DNA of 64,000 bases from Sclerotinia nivalis. Its lineage: Eukaryota > Ascomycota > Leotiomycetes > Helotiales > Sclerotiniaceae. The stretch lies in the NCBI GenBank assembly GCA_029531795.1, contig JAPEIS010000011.1:1798001-1862000 (forward strand), written 5' to 3'. Numbering within the stretch: the stretch's first letter is position 1; every line of letters starts with the position of its first letter. The translations under genes were made by a program, and so were the position numbers. The notes under the pieces were generated by a model. The model was not told where the DNA came from, made no database searches, and saw nothing but the letters and a program-made list of their open reading frames with translations. This document shows positions 25,109 to 36,345 of this stretch, piece after piece.

Positions 25109-26279
25109 AGATACCACTTGGCTATCTGTTAAAAAGAGGATGAAATATATGTTCATTAAATTTATCCATAGATAGATGAACTGAAATAAAACATGGATTC
25201 TTATCGTACGTTCGAGAAATCAGCTGATGTGATGTGAAGTGAATGAATATAAAATATTAATGCAGAACCAGGCCATATCTTTTCGGTGAGGAGGACGCGG
25301 CTGCTCCATCTATTCTTAGAATGATCGCGATTGAGCAAATTTGTCCGCGAATAATCATGGAAATGAGACATGGCGCATTCCCAGCCACCTTGGCTTTTGA
25401 TTGTCTATGATAAAAGAGAAATTCCGATCATCGAGCGCTTCTCCCACGAAACGCGACGATTAACAAAGGAGAGTGAGATTGAAATGAATGATTCGAGATT
25501 CTTTCTTTGAGGCTTTGTTTATGAAGAAGATAGAGTATAGGAGTCAAACTCTTATTGTCGAATCTGCATGTCTTAAAGAAAAGAAAAGAAAAGAAAAGCA
25601 AATCCACAGCTTGGCGACCTATGAGGTATATGTCGCCGCTCAACATAGTATCGATATAGTTTCCTTTGCATGCATTGCGTGGTTGGGATACTCCATGCTT
25701 ACATAGATCTTTATGGGCGCAAATCTACTCGAGAATGCTTTGCCGCACCTTAACCTTACTACACGTGCGATTCACCTGACATAAGACAAGCGCTTGTCGT
25801 GGAAAAAGTTACCCAATTACCTCTCCCGTATCGCGTGATCCTGCTACCTTTCCGTTGTTTTGTTGCATATCTCAAAATGGCTGGAGGTCCGTTTCCCTTC
25901 CCATATGGAGTAGTCTCCATATTCCTAAGTTCTTAGGAATGAGCAGTCGGAAGGTGAATACTCCTGTACGAAATTTCTCCACAGGAATAAAATCATGAAA
26001 AGTCACCTACAAAAATTAAATCGTGTAATGCCTGGTGTTTGCTGTGATTAGACCGGCAAACTGCGTGCACTCCACCCATCTTATCCCTTCATCTGAGGTT
26101 CAAATACTCAGGCCGTCAAATTGGTACCGGCATCGAGTGGAAGGAGTTCTCGTCCCACATCCTTTACGACCATCTGCATTCATATGGTGCACGCGAAATC
26201 CGTCAGTAGTCAACCAACTAATACTTCACAGACATTGCGCAACGATGGATTCTGGCATCAATTCTCCATGAGTTATTGG
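25109..26279. other. intergenic
   Basis: No gene is supported. Overlapping frames on both strands near 25.4-25.7 kb and a plus-strand frame at 26035-26271 are short and motif-free. Confidence 0.45.
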
Positions 26280-26470
26280 CGGCGACGAACAAGCTGATGA
26301 CCGTAGCAGAACCTCTCATGGTGTCCCTGGCTATCAAGATGCTAAACACGATGTTCTTCTCGCTGTTATGGCATGGGTCGAGAAGATTGCAACACTCCTG
26401 ATATCATCGCTACCAAATATGCCAATGATATGAACCCGATGGTGGTGTATTGCGACAGAGATTTTTTTGT
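26280..26470 (+). pseudogene. C-terminal relic of a tannase/feruloyl-esterase-like gene
   Basis: One frame reads DAKHDVLLAVMAWVEK and the next frame continues NTPDIIATKYANDMNP. Together they resemble the C-terminal part of fungal tannase/feruloyl esterase proteins. There, a His-containing ADHD-ALLALVxWVE segment carrying a catalytic-triad His is followed closely by APDxIIATKYVND. The two parts are in different frames separated by only a few bases. There is no intact start, signal peptide or upstream catalytic domain nearby. I infer a short degraded fragment. The resemblance is from memory of the family and not from an alignment. Confidence 0.35.
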
Positions 26471-26799
26471 GCTTATTCAAGTCAAGCCATGTGTGGTGGC
26501 ACAGGAGATATCAATTTGCCAGAAAACTGGATTTGCAAGCGGGTATGGTTCTGAAATGCTTTTGCCTTTAAAAATTTGACTTTTGGTTTGATTTTTCCAT
26601 GCGCCCCTTCCATCAAAGATTTATCGCAAATTCTCACGCCAACTTGGCAAGTGCAACTTGGCACATCAAATACATAAATGATTTTTGGGGGCAATTCTCC
26701 TCTTCGAAGTACTTAAGATATTGTTCCTTATCATTCCAAACAGGAAGGTTATTCATTACACCCGGTTCCATCTTATTCTTATTTCTATGCATTACAATC

Positions 26800-27792
26800 A
26801 TGCCTTTTTGTCCATTAAATGTATCAGAGCTCCCCATCACAACTCTAGAGCCATCACCCCGTGTTGTTAACGTTGAGCGTTACATGGAAAGCAGACCAGA
26901 TGTGTACATCGCGCGAAAGACCATGGCTCCGCTTGATGCAGTGGTCACTTGTCTCTGGTTGATAGATCCTCGGATCTTGCATCAATTCCTCAATCGTCGT
27001 TTACCGCTTTTCATTTTCCAAATCAAGCGAAATGACCCTGACGACGCGAATATGCGTTGGGAAACTTCAGTCATGCGACAAAAGATATCAAACTGCTTGC
27101 ACATAATACTCGTAAGTCAAACGAGTAACTTATTTCAAGACATCATTCATTCTGATAATTTATAATTCTAGTTGGAAGTCACCTTGTTGGAAATGGACGA
27201 GCACGAAAAATGGAATCCTACAACGACCAAGCTGCACTATATTACAGATGGACACATCCTTCGGTTTGAATTGCATGATGAGAATTCAACTCAAATGCTA
27301 GATGAAATCCCCATCTGTCCCACTAAAGCCAATCCCGAAGCTCGCCTCAATAATATGACCCAAGTAGAAAAAGTGCTGCTCTACGTCACAGTATCTATCA
27401 TCGAGAACGAGTGTGGAGTTGATCCTCCCGAAGGTGATCCTCCCAAGTACTTTTTCATCTGGGATGGGAAATGGAAAATGCCCGACAATTTAATAATTTG
27501 TCCTCGGATACACAGTAGGGACTCTAAGCCTTTAATAGATCACTATGAAGAGGAGTATTTGAAAAGTAGGGAAATGGCGATGAAAGCTTTGAGCGTTTTC
27601 GATGTGCGGTTGTTGCCTTTGTCGCGTCGTTGTATTTGCGAGGCTCCGGCTGTTAAATTTAGTATTGATAAGATGGAGATGGATAATGTGAGGATGAAGA
27701 TGAAAAATTTTGTAAGGTCGGACCGTTCTGAAGATGATTTCAGATACAAGGGAGGGGTTTATCATTGTACTCGGTTGACTGCCTTGGATTGA
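26800..27792 (+). CDS. hypothetical protein, two exons, about 310 aa
   Basis: Exon 1 ends at 27111 (CTC|GTAAGT) and exon 2 runs 27172-27792. The 60-nt intron ends TTCTAG and keeps phase 0. The open frame extends upstream to 26599, but the ATG at 26800 (start MPFCPLNVSELPIT) is preferred. Sequence before it is less protein-like and is hydrophobic without a clear signal. The product is soluble and rich in charged residues, with motifs such as KYFFIWDGKWKMPDN and a Cys pair near RRCICEAP. No known domain is recognised. It lies in the accessory-looking stretch, downstream of the esterase relic on the same strand. The start remains uncertain. Confidence 0.55.
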
Positions 27793-29034
27793 GAAAGAGG
27801 TTAGGCATACTGTTTGTTCTTTGTATATCTTTTTCGCTTGGATGGAGGATGCCGTTTTTGCACACAGCGATTTCATCAATATGGCAAATCTCTCTGTTGT
27901 GTCTATTACCTCTTTGATGTGCTCACCTGCAGACAGTGAAATACCTCTATCTTTCTCGAAGCTGGTGAAGTTTTGAAAGAAAATCAGTGAAGAAATGTCG
28001 GCAACCAGATAAGGCCAAGTGCGACCCGCCAACTACTGGATTTCATGAATGGTGATTGCATTTCCCCTTCAACGATTCTTTCGGCCATCATATCTGTTCT
28101 TCCCTTCTACCACGCCATAGCCATAGACGACCGCCTCCTTCGACGAAAATTGTTTTGAGATTCCCGATTACCACTTTTAGATGCTCATGCGCGTATGAAT
28201 GCTAGCACAACACGTTCCTCGAAACGATGTCATCAAAAGCATTACAAGAAATACTTAGTCGCACCTCCATGATCTTTGTCACTCTCATAAAGTACCTCTC
28301 CCAACGTTTTCCCCACGAATGTGGTAGCTGGCATATCTCCTTCAGAATCTGACTCGAAAATTCCACGACTGCACCATTGAACTCCGAGTAATCTTTCACA
28401 CTGATGCATCAGGAATGATTTTATGCACTGCATACTCGCCGAATTGTTATCCTGGTTGTCATCGTTGGAAGACTCAATAGATTCAAGTGTTTCCGTGGAG
28501 TCATCGCTGAATGACTCGATGGATTTAAGTGTTTCCGTCAAGTCATTTGGAAGGTTAATGAAGTGATGAGTTCTCACTGAATTCACTACCAAGTCAAATG
28601 CTCATATTCATCCTTTGGCACTATTTGAAAATGCCGTTGGAACGACCACTCTTTACCTTCCCACGAGTGTTCATCGGGCATTTCTCCCGAGACCCAAGCA
28701 ACTAACGAATGAGAGGAAGTGTCAAGGTGTTATTGCATCCCAACACTTAGGGCTCAATATACATATTAAGCTCAAGTAATGAGTCCTACGTGTCAAGTTT
28801 CGAGTCAGATATTGGAAATTTGGTGGTCGACTCACCTGCGAACCATTGTTCATTCGGAAAAAAAAAAACGTTGGAACAGTTACAAAAATTATTTTGTGAA
28901 CATTCATATGATAGTATCAGTGCTTTTCTTACAGTCATGGCTGCTGAGAAATGTTTACTTAAGGGTTTGGAACCGCCCACTTTTGGACTTTGATTATCTT
29001 TCTCTTTAATATTAATATCAACATTGAACACAAC
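27793..29034. other. intergenic with unassigned minus-strand frames
   Basis: Minus-strand frames at 27532-28032 and 28202-28592 are open for 166 and 116 codons. The first overlaps the hypothetical gene and is probably its shadow. The second contains an acidic near-repeat (TETLKSIESFSDDS, TETLESIESSNDD) and could be a relic. Neither has recognisable motifs or splice continuity. Confidence 0.35.
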
Positions 29035-29628
29035 ATGTCGTCAAACCAACAATATCAAAGTAATAAACCAGTCGAAACACTCGTACCTCGTCGTTGTGAG
29101 TCTGAGACTACTGAGGAATTTAGAATCAGATATTTAGAATACAAAGAAGGAATGGTTCAAGACTTGAGGAAATCTGAAAACCGACTATACGATGAGTATA
29201 GGAGGACTGGGGGAACTGGGAGCAAAGAAATATTTTCACGCAGAAGAATTCATGGTCCTAGACCTCCTGTTCCTCTCTTTGACCAACCTCGTCTCCTTGG
29301 CCAGAACGAAAGTCAGCAAACGTATAGTTCCTGGCCATCTGAAACTCCACAGGCTAGAGAACCGAACTCACAGAGTACATATATGACGGAAAGTATGTGC
29401 TCCATATTCCTCTCATCTAATTTTACTGATTTAAAAATAGTAGCACTTCCTCCTTCCTTTTCCGCTCAGTACGCGTTACCTTACAATACCATGGGAGTAT
29501 ATGGTAACGGATACTTTGTGTCGGAAGCTGGCGGGTGGGATGACGGTAGAGACACATGGAAAACGACAATGGAGCAATCCCATGTCTCGATTGATGGGAC
29601 TGGAACGGCGGAACAGAGAAAAGGATAA
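29035..29628 (+). CDS. hypothetical small charged protein ending in a tandem duplication
   Basis: The ATG at 29035 is in a good fungal context (acaacATGtc). Exon 1 is 29035-29392. A 48-nt intron follows (GTATGT donor, CTGAT branch, ATAG acceptor), then exon 2 is 29441-29628, giving 181 aa. The intron is a multiple of three and has no stop codon, so retention would simply insert 16 residues. The protein is hydrophilic (VPRRCESETTEEFRIRYLEY) with a Ser/Pro/Gln-rich centre and no known domain. The stop codon lies inside the first copy of a 90-bp tandem duplication (29573-29752). This suggests the C-terminus was remodelled recently. Function unknown. Confidence 0.55.
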   Translation: MSSNQQYQSNKPVETLVPRRCESETTEEFRIRYLEYKEGMVQDLRKSENRLYDEYRRTGGTGSKEIFSRRRIHGPRPPVPLFDQPRLLGQNESQQTYSSWPSETPQAREPNSQSTYMTESMCSIFLSSNFTDLKIVALPPSFSAQYALPYNTMGVYGNGYFVSEAGGWDDGRDTWKTTMEQSHVSIDGTGTAEQRKG

Positions 29629-29752
29629 GAGGAATGGAGGAAAGAGAGGGAGTCCCGTTGACAGCAATCCCATGTCTCGATTGATGGGACTGGACCGGCG
29701 GAACAGAGCAAAGGATATGAGAAATAGAGGAAAGAGAGGGAGTCTAGTGGAC
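29573..29752. repeat. 90-bp tandem duplication (two copies)
   Basis: Copy 1 is 29573-29662 and copy 2 is 29663-29752. Both begin AGCAATCCCATGTCTCGATT and differ at only about eight positions. Copy 1 carries the TAA stop of the overlapping gene; copy 2 has TAT at the equivalent place. Because 90 is a multiple of three, both copies keep the same frame. Confidence 0.95.
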
Positions 29753-31639
29753 GTGACATCAGGAGTGGTATGGGAAAGGTCTTATGGGATTATTCTTCGA
29801 CAGAGCGGAGACTGCTCAAGGAAGATGAGTGACTGGAGCTGGAGGATGTAGAGCAAAGCGAAATAAAGATGAGAATGTGGCATTCGAGAGACCAGTAACT
29901 GCGGGCGGTTATATGGTTTCTTGTTGATATTTGGTGGGTTTGATGGATTCGACAACTGGTTGAATTTGATGCGCGACTTTCAAAAAAAGAAAAACAAAGA
30001 TTTTGCTGTGTGAAAAATCGTGATTGTGATACTTACAAATGTCTCTTATCATATTTTGAGGATGCATCGGTACGCCCGTCTGCACACCACTCTCACCTCA
30101 CCATACCCTCTTCATTTCAAGCCAGTCTTAACCCGACCTTCTCTTATACGCAACAACTTTCCTCCTCCACCAACCTCCTCCTCTCTCTTCTCCATTTCTC
30201 CCCCACTTCAGCAAGCAAACCCCAAAAGCACCAGTGTCCCCAACTTCACAACAACAACAACCTTGACCCATTCACCCTCAAAACTCCAAAAAGACACCCG
30301 CTGGAGCCAATCGAGAAAGGATCCCGAATTTATAGACAGCAGGATTATCTTGAAAGGCGACTATTAGTTCGGAGATGTTTATGAGGATGAGGAGGAAGGC
30401 TGTTGACGGCAAAGCGTGGATTCTAATTCTCTAACCACGGATCTATGAATGGAACATGCCTGCTCGGCAGGGCGATAAAATAAAATTCTAGATCCTTCGG
30501 CTGAATTCTTCCTTGCAATCGAGTGAAGAATGGAAATACAATTGAATGTGATTTTAACTATTCACTGCTCCGTCTGCATGTCCAAGTCTTCTTCGAAGCT
30601 AAAATTGTTAAGAGCCACCTCAACATTCATATCGTTTTCACCAGGACGCCTCAAAACTTCAAGTCACACCCTTCTGTATAAAGATATCAAGCATTAGACT
30701 TCCGATGATAGGCAAAATTGCTCACAAAAAACACACAATCCACACTTCGAAAGTGTGTCAAGAAATGAGCCAGTATCCTCGTGTCATAATCTATCGCCCG
30801 ATTTTTGATTTGGCCAATCTCCAAAAATGGCAAAAGTTTCATACGGCCACAGAACGAAATGGTAGTATGATTAACAGGATTTGCATCTCATTTCAAGTAA
30901 TAAATATCACGATCAATATGAGACCATGTATATAGTGCATATGCATGACGAGGAGATATGGATGAGCTGACCTTGGGAGGTAACATAGGGCTTTTGGAGT
31001 ATTTACACTCTAGGGATTGCCACTATTGATTGATCTTAACACAACTGTTAGATGAATTTGCAAATATTAACAACAACAGACAAAAAGTAAAATGCTCAAA
31101 ATGATATACCAAGTATATTTATCGGTGTTGTTGACCAACAGGAAGTGGTTGGTGTAAATTTCTGGAAGAATGAAGTGTGTGAAAGCTCTAACCATATCAA
31201 GTTAGACAACCAATGATGACTAATATTCTTTTGTTTATCTTTCCCTGCTATAGCTCAAGATACATCTATATACAACTGTATTGAAATATCATCGAAGCTC
31301 CAAACCAAAGCACTGAATTGATATCCCATTAAGGAAGGTAATGATGCAAAGGTATTTGACAATAAACATTAAAATCATTGATGTCAAGCACTTTGCCGGA
31401 TTTCATTACACGGCATTTGGCTCGTACAGATTTGTACAAACTCCTGTTATAATCATTTCATTTCTCCTTTCTCACAAGTTCTTTCTTCTTGGGCCCTTCT
31501 CTATGAAGGCCTATTATTTCTCTTTGTCAAATGCTCCAAGCCATATCTTCCTTTCACGAAAACTGTACAAAGCTTAGAGCATCTCTAGATAAAACATGAT
31601 AGCAAGATTTGCTTTGCAGTCGTTCAATTATCATTAATC
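29753..31639. other. intergenic
   Basis: A plus-strand frame of 124 codons at 30010-30384 lies in Pro/Ser-rich simple sequence and overlaps another frame of similar length. Neither is credible. The remaining frames are short. The last 200 bases are the probable promoter of the HExxH gene. Confidence 0.45.
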
Positions 31640-34156
31640 ATGGCGAACCGACGTTCTGCGAGATCAAGCTCATCAGCAAATCCAACAGCTGATACAGCAT
31701 TTAAAAAGAAATACGGCCCTTACCCAGGAAGACCAAACGATAGGCATAGTGGACTATCGCCTATTCTACCGTTCATTTCAGCAGGTGGAGTTGCGAGAGC
31801 CGATAGGAATACTTTACGACGGGAACAGAAGCAGAGATCCTCGTATTATAACTTTACAGCTAAAGAGTTACTTGATTTGGATGCGAATATAACGTCGACA
31901 AGATCATTGAAACCAAGCGATTTGAATGTTCCAATTCAACCTTGCTTCAAAAGAAGTCATTGGCGCAAAGTGCGTCGTAATCATGAACCACATTCTCTTG
32001 GTACATTAGGGTCTGGGAGATGGACTGCCAGTAATGATGTTGTGTGGGAAATAATGCAACCGACTCTTCAGCTTGCCTCATTGTTGTTAGAAAACATTCA
32101 ATCTGATTTCGTAAATCCACCTGCCCCACTTTGGAATTTTCTGACAACAGACATATAGTTTGATTCTTTATTACATGGGCCACGAAGTCCAATTGATCCG
32201 AATAGATTTCCTGATAATCCGCCGGAATGGGTTCCCTTAAGCAGCCTACATTTGCTTCGCTCCTTCCGATCGAGAGGATTAGATCCACAGGATCCCGCTC
32301 TTGAAAAGAGCAGGAAGGATCTGTTATTGGAGCTGTCGCGTATTACTACATTTAAATTCAAAGAGGCCTCCGATACTCTGTCTTACAATGGTCGCACTAA
32401 TACGACAATAGAAGAAGATGCAAATGGCAATCGTTTCCTTAGAATCCAAATTATTCTAAATCACAGAAATTACGAGCCTCTACTTCGTCCGAATGCTACA
32501 GCGTCCGAAAGGTTAGGGTATCAATGGAGGACTGCCATAACAATCACTCATGAATGGTGAGGGTTGATTTGTTTCATGGTATATTAATACATATTGATGC
32601 CCCTTTTTAGTGCGCACGCAATGGCAAATATAGCTGAATACTATCAAAGGACACAAGACAACAGTTTAGCGACTTGGGTTTCGAATTCAACCCCGGAGGT
32701 GAGCAACTTGGACATCCTTGGGATTGATCATCACTAAAGAGCGAAGGTATATTTCGAAAATCACTCCATCCAAGAATGTGGTTTCTTAATGGAGCAATTT
32801 GGTCTTGGGGGCGTTACGCGAGGAGAAAAAAATCCAAGAGGCTCTTTATTCCCCACAATAGCATTTTTCTGGACCGAATGGCCATCGGGATATTGGGTGA
32901 ATTACGTATCCAATGTTATTCTAAAAACTCCCATTCTGAGCACGCGCTACCACTTTTACCCAATACCAGTAAAGCATTTTGAAGATGTTCACCAGATGGA
33001 TTTCTGGAATCATACGGTCAAAACCTTCGGTCCCTTGATGCTTGGGCTTAGGTCCCTTAACATAAGGACCCAAGTCACTCAACTCCCATCCTCTCCAGCG
33101 GAATCACTCCTGGATATAGATACTGGTCAGTCTGAGGGATCTAAATGGAGAAGTGCGCACGCCACCTTAAAATCAAAGCAGAATATGAGTGCAGATGAAC
33201 GAAGAGCATGTCAAGCTGGCGATCAATTAATTGAACGGGCAAAATTGAACGAAAGGTTTTTCATCAGCAGCTCGAAACAAAACGAGCAACTTGATTGTAT
33301 ACTCGATTATAATGAAAGTCTTAAAGAAAAGCTTCAAGCTATTGCTACTGCTGCCTACGCTGCTGCAACTACCATGAGGCAGCAATCCATACAAATCGAT
33401 CCCGCGGAAGCGGTAGAGGCATCAATGCAGATTCAGTATGAAATGCTCTTAAATGCTGCGAAAGTTCACTGTGATGCCGTTGACTCTTATTTCGCGCTGG
33501 CAAGTATCGGAAAAGTTGCTATCGAAACTAAAGCAAATCTATTGATGTTCAACCAAGGATTTAGAGGATTTGCTAGAGAGATTGCCACTTCCTGGACGGA
33601 TGAATTGATTACAGATTATGAATATATAGATGAAATCCTAGAATTCAGGAGACAGATGTTATACTCACCCGATGATAAAAATTCTAAGAAATTCACAGTG
33701 GAATATAAGGAATTTGGAGAACTTGATGACATCATGAACGCCTATAGTAAGTTAGATACCGAGCCGGAGCAATCGAAATCCAATATCTTCAAGATGACTA
33801 AAGAATTTGATACACGATGGGGAAGCTCTCGATATGGCAGGCTTTGCGCAAAGATCATGAGCTTAGCTACCAATATAGCAACAGGAGAAGCCACGGAACC
33901 ACTGGATACGACTAAAGAAATCGACAAGTTGATACAAGCGTTGATATCATTATTAAATGGGGAAGATGACAAACCTTGTGATTCCTGGAAGAAAACATTA
34001 GATAATATGATAGAACGCATGCGGGGGATTGTGGCAGACTTGCGAAAGAAATATTTGTTGTCGCTGGCTGTGGATGATACTGAGATGGAGGGTTATGATC
34101 CTATGGCTGAGGATGATATACCGACGGATAGTGAGATGGATGATATTCCTGCTTAG
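31640..34156 (+). CDS. 788-aa protein with HExxH metallopeptidase-like motif
   Basis: Four exons are inferred: 31640-32110, 32159-32556, 32611-32698 and 32747-34156. All junctions keep phase. Introns are 48, 54 and 48 nt, with GTAAAT, GTGAGG and GTGAGC donors. The first intron removes an in-frame TAG (32156-32158). The second junction falls inside the codon for Cys in HECAH, so the HExxH signature (residues 288-292, within TITHECAHAMANIAEYY) exists only in spliced mRNA. Downstream Glu residues at 323 and 329 (FENHSIQECGF) are candidates for a third zinc ligand. The N-terminus is basic and Ser-rich with no signal peptide. The C-terminal half is largely helical and ends in an acidic tail. I infer an intracellular zinc-dependent peptidase-like protein. 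The family is not recognised. Confidence 0.75.
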
Positions 34157-34984
34157 TCTACTTGATAGCTTGTCCAATTTTGGGCCAGAAGACATACAAG
34201 CGAGTTAACAGGAGAAGTCAATTGAAAACTAGATGTTTTGGATATCTTTTTGACGAAAAAACAGAGCCCAGGGCTCAAAATACCACAAACAATCTCGGAT
34301 CGCTGGAGACTCAGCGCCCGTAATGATCATCTACTATGCCTTGGGAATTGAGTTTCTCACAACCTGAAAGCAAATTTTGTTCAGTAAACAATCTCGGTAT
34401 GACTACTGATCCTACCCCAGGTATAAAAAATATCCCAACTCGTGCTCTGCGAGGTTGGAAGCTCCTCTTTTCCGAAAAGGACATTTTCTTTATTTTCTTT
34501 AGACAAGTTATCCGAATTGATCCATCTGTTCTATTTGCATGTAAAATTTTCTTTCTCCGCTACAAAAAATAGCGAGGTGGAGGATGGAAGATAGAGGATG
34601 TTAGGTAGAACTCCGCAACGCATCGATAATTTATTTCACAATTTTCAGAGATATTCAATGATTCAAGTACGGTGAAGAGGGTCTATGTCCTTGGTATCCT
34701 GCGTAATTTTTTTGATTTTGACCTCAAGATGCAAACTAAGGGATTTATTTCACCAATATCATCTGCCGAACACCATATTCAAAGTTTACATATAAATATA
34801 TATACTATAGCATATAATACTACCATTTGAACATATTAATATAATATCATCAGTCATTATAATATTGATTTATAATACTCCTATTATTGATTTAATGGTT
34901 CAGATTTTTATCACCACGCAATAAATAGAGCCTTGGACTCCATAATATTTTTGTAAACGCTTTCCATTATTATTACATGATGAT
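34157..34984. other. intergenic, very AT-rich centre
   Basis: No gene is seen. The part at 34780-34930 is strongly AT-rich with many TATAAT-like repeats. The gene on each side ends toward this region, so it is a convergent 3' spacer. Confidence 0.6.
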
Positions 34985-36345
34985 CTAAATCGAGACTATA
35001 TGTGGAACCCGCATTATTTTGCCCTCCACTATCTCATCTCCACAGAGGCCACAGAAGCAGGTGTTGTACGTATCTCCATACCTAGTCGCATACGATTTAT
35101 CGGGCAGGTCGAAGCAGAACGAAAAGCCTTGGGTGTCCACCATGATGAGTGTAAATGAGCGACAGTGTCGTATGTGACCTTGGCAAAAAATATGATATGG
35201 TGTTAAAAGTGCACCGAGAATCATTTTTTCCTACAGCCATTGCATAAGATCAAGGCTTTGGGTACCATATTACTACAATTGTCGCACTTATGACGAGCAG
35301 ACTTTGATCCTTCGGTACTTCTGTGGCCTCCCGTAGTCTGGTACTCCTTTCCATCATTTTCCTTGTAGTAGTTCCCCGAATGCTCACCATGGGTTATGTC
35401 CTTATTTACCTCCGGCCCAGACTCCGGTTTCTCTTCGCTTGTGCTAGATTCCTCACCAGATTTGGGCTCTTCTTCTCCAAATCCTTCCTCCTCTTCTTGG
35501 CCTTCTGCTTGTTGTTTGCCGGAGACATTTTTGCGCAATACGGGGGCCAGATTTCCACTGTGCTCTGACCGGGCAGCTTTCCTTCTAGCCATGAGTGCAT
35601 TATATATACGATTTTCGTATGCTTTGACTCGACGTGTGTCTGGTGTCACAAACAACTTCATCCACCTCTTTATAAATTGGGTTTGATGGATGTTTTCAGA
35701 CCTGAGGGCAAACAAGAATGTGCTGTGCTCATAGAAGTTTGGATAATATCCTGCGGTCTCCCAATCTATTATGGCGAGAATCTTTGATCCATTTTTTGAC
35801 ACCAACACATTTCTGGGCCACAAGTTGCAATGAGACAATACAAGTTTGTCATGCTTAAACTTGAATGATTGATCGTAGGGTAACCCCATACCCTGCATCC
35901 TCTTTTGCATAAAGTCGCTTGCGTTTGAATACCCCGGACCCCCAAAGTGACATAGAGACAAATAGTGGTCGTGTGAGCTTCCTTGCTCATAATCCATGGT
36001 CACGGATCTGATTGCCTTGATGTGTTTTCTTATCGATTTCATCAGATGGGTAGGGGGTACTACCTGAAAGTCTGACATGGGGATAGAATCCTCTATGTAT
36101 TCCATGAGCAAAAATCGTATTTCGTTCTCTATCCCGTGGTCGTACACTTTTGGGACAGGCACAGACGAAGGGACAGACCTCATCATTCTGACTTCGTTGT
36201 CAGGATCACCATAATCAGTGAGTTTCAACAGTCGCCTTTCATCCCCTTTGAGCACAGCTATATAGCTCTCCTCATCATGACGTATTACTGATTCCACGGA
36301 CATCCTCCATTTGCTGCAAATCATGGCGCACACTGACGTATCCAT
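34985..36345 (-). CDS. APH-family kinase-like protein with altered catalytic site and Cys-rich tail
   Basis: Exon 1 is 36345-35235. A 56-nt intron (GTAGGA donor, CCAAG acceptor) is inferred, then exon 2 is 35178-34985, giving 434 aa. Without the intron the frame would stop at 374 residues. The fold matches aminoglycoside-phosphotransferase/choline-kinase-like proteins: an N-lobe with RRLLKLTDYG and EVRMMRSVPSSVPVPKVYDH, a hinge LLMEYIEDSIPM, then LSHCNLWPRNVLV and IIDWETAGYYP. In the family the catalytic loop is HGDLxxxN. Here it is H172-C-N174, so the catalytic Asp is Asn, while Asn179 and the metal-binding Asp194 remain. An acidic low-complexity segment follows, then a CDNCSNMV-CNGC zinc-ribbon-like cluster. 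With exon 2, more Cys pairs follow (CFCGLCGDE). I infer a regulatory or pseudo-kinase role; substrate unknown. Confidence 0.75.

Noticed and set aside
27532..28032. 166-codon minus-strand frame
   Set aside because: Half of it is antisense to the better-supported exon at 27172-27792. The rest has no recognisable motif.
30010..30384. 124-codon plus-strand frame with a second overlapping frame of 115 codons
   Set aside because: Pro/Ser-rich low-complexity composition, two frames open equally, no splice or start context, no motif.
32156..32158. In-frame TAG suggesting a broken HExxH gene
   Set aside because: It is the end of a 48-nt intron with GTAAAT donor and CTGAC branch. Reading continues in phase on both sides.
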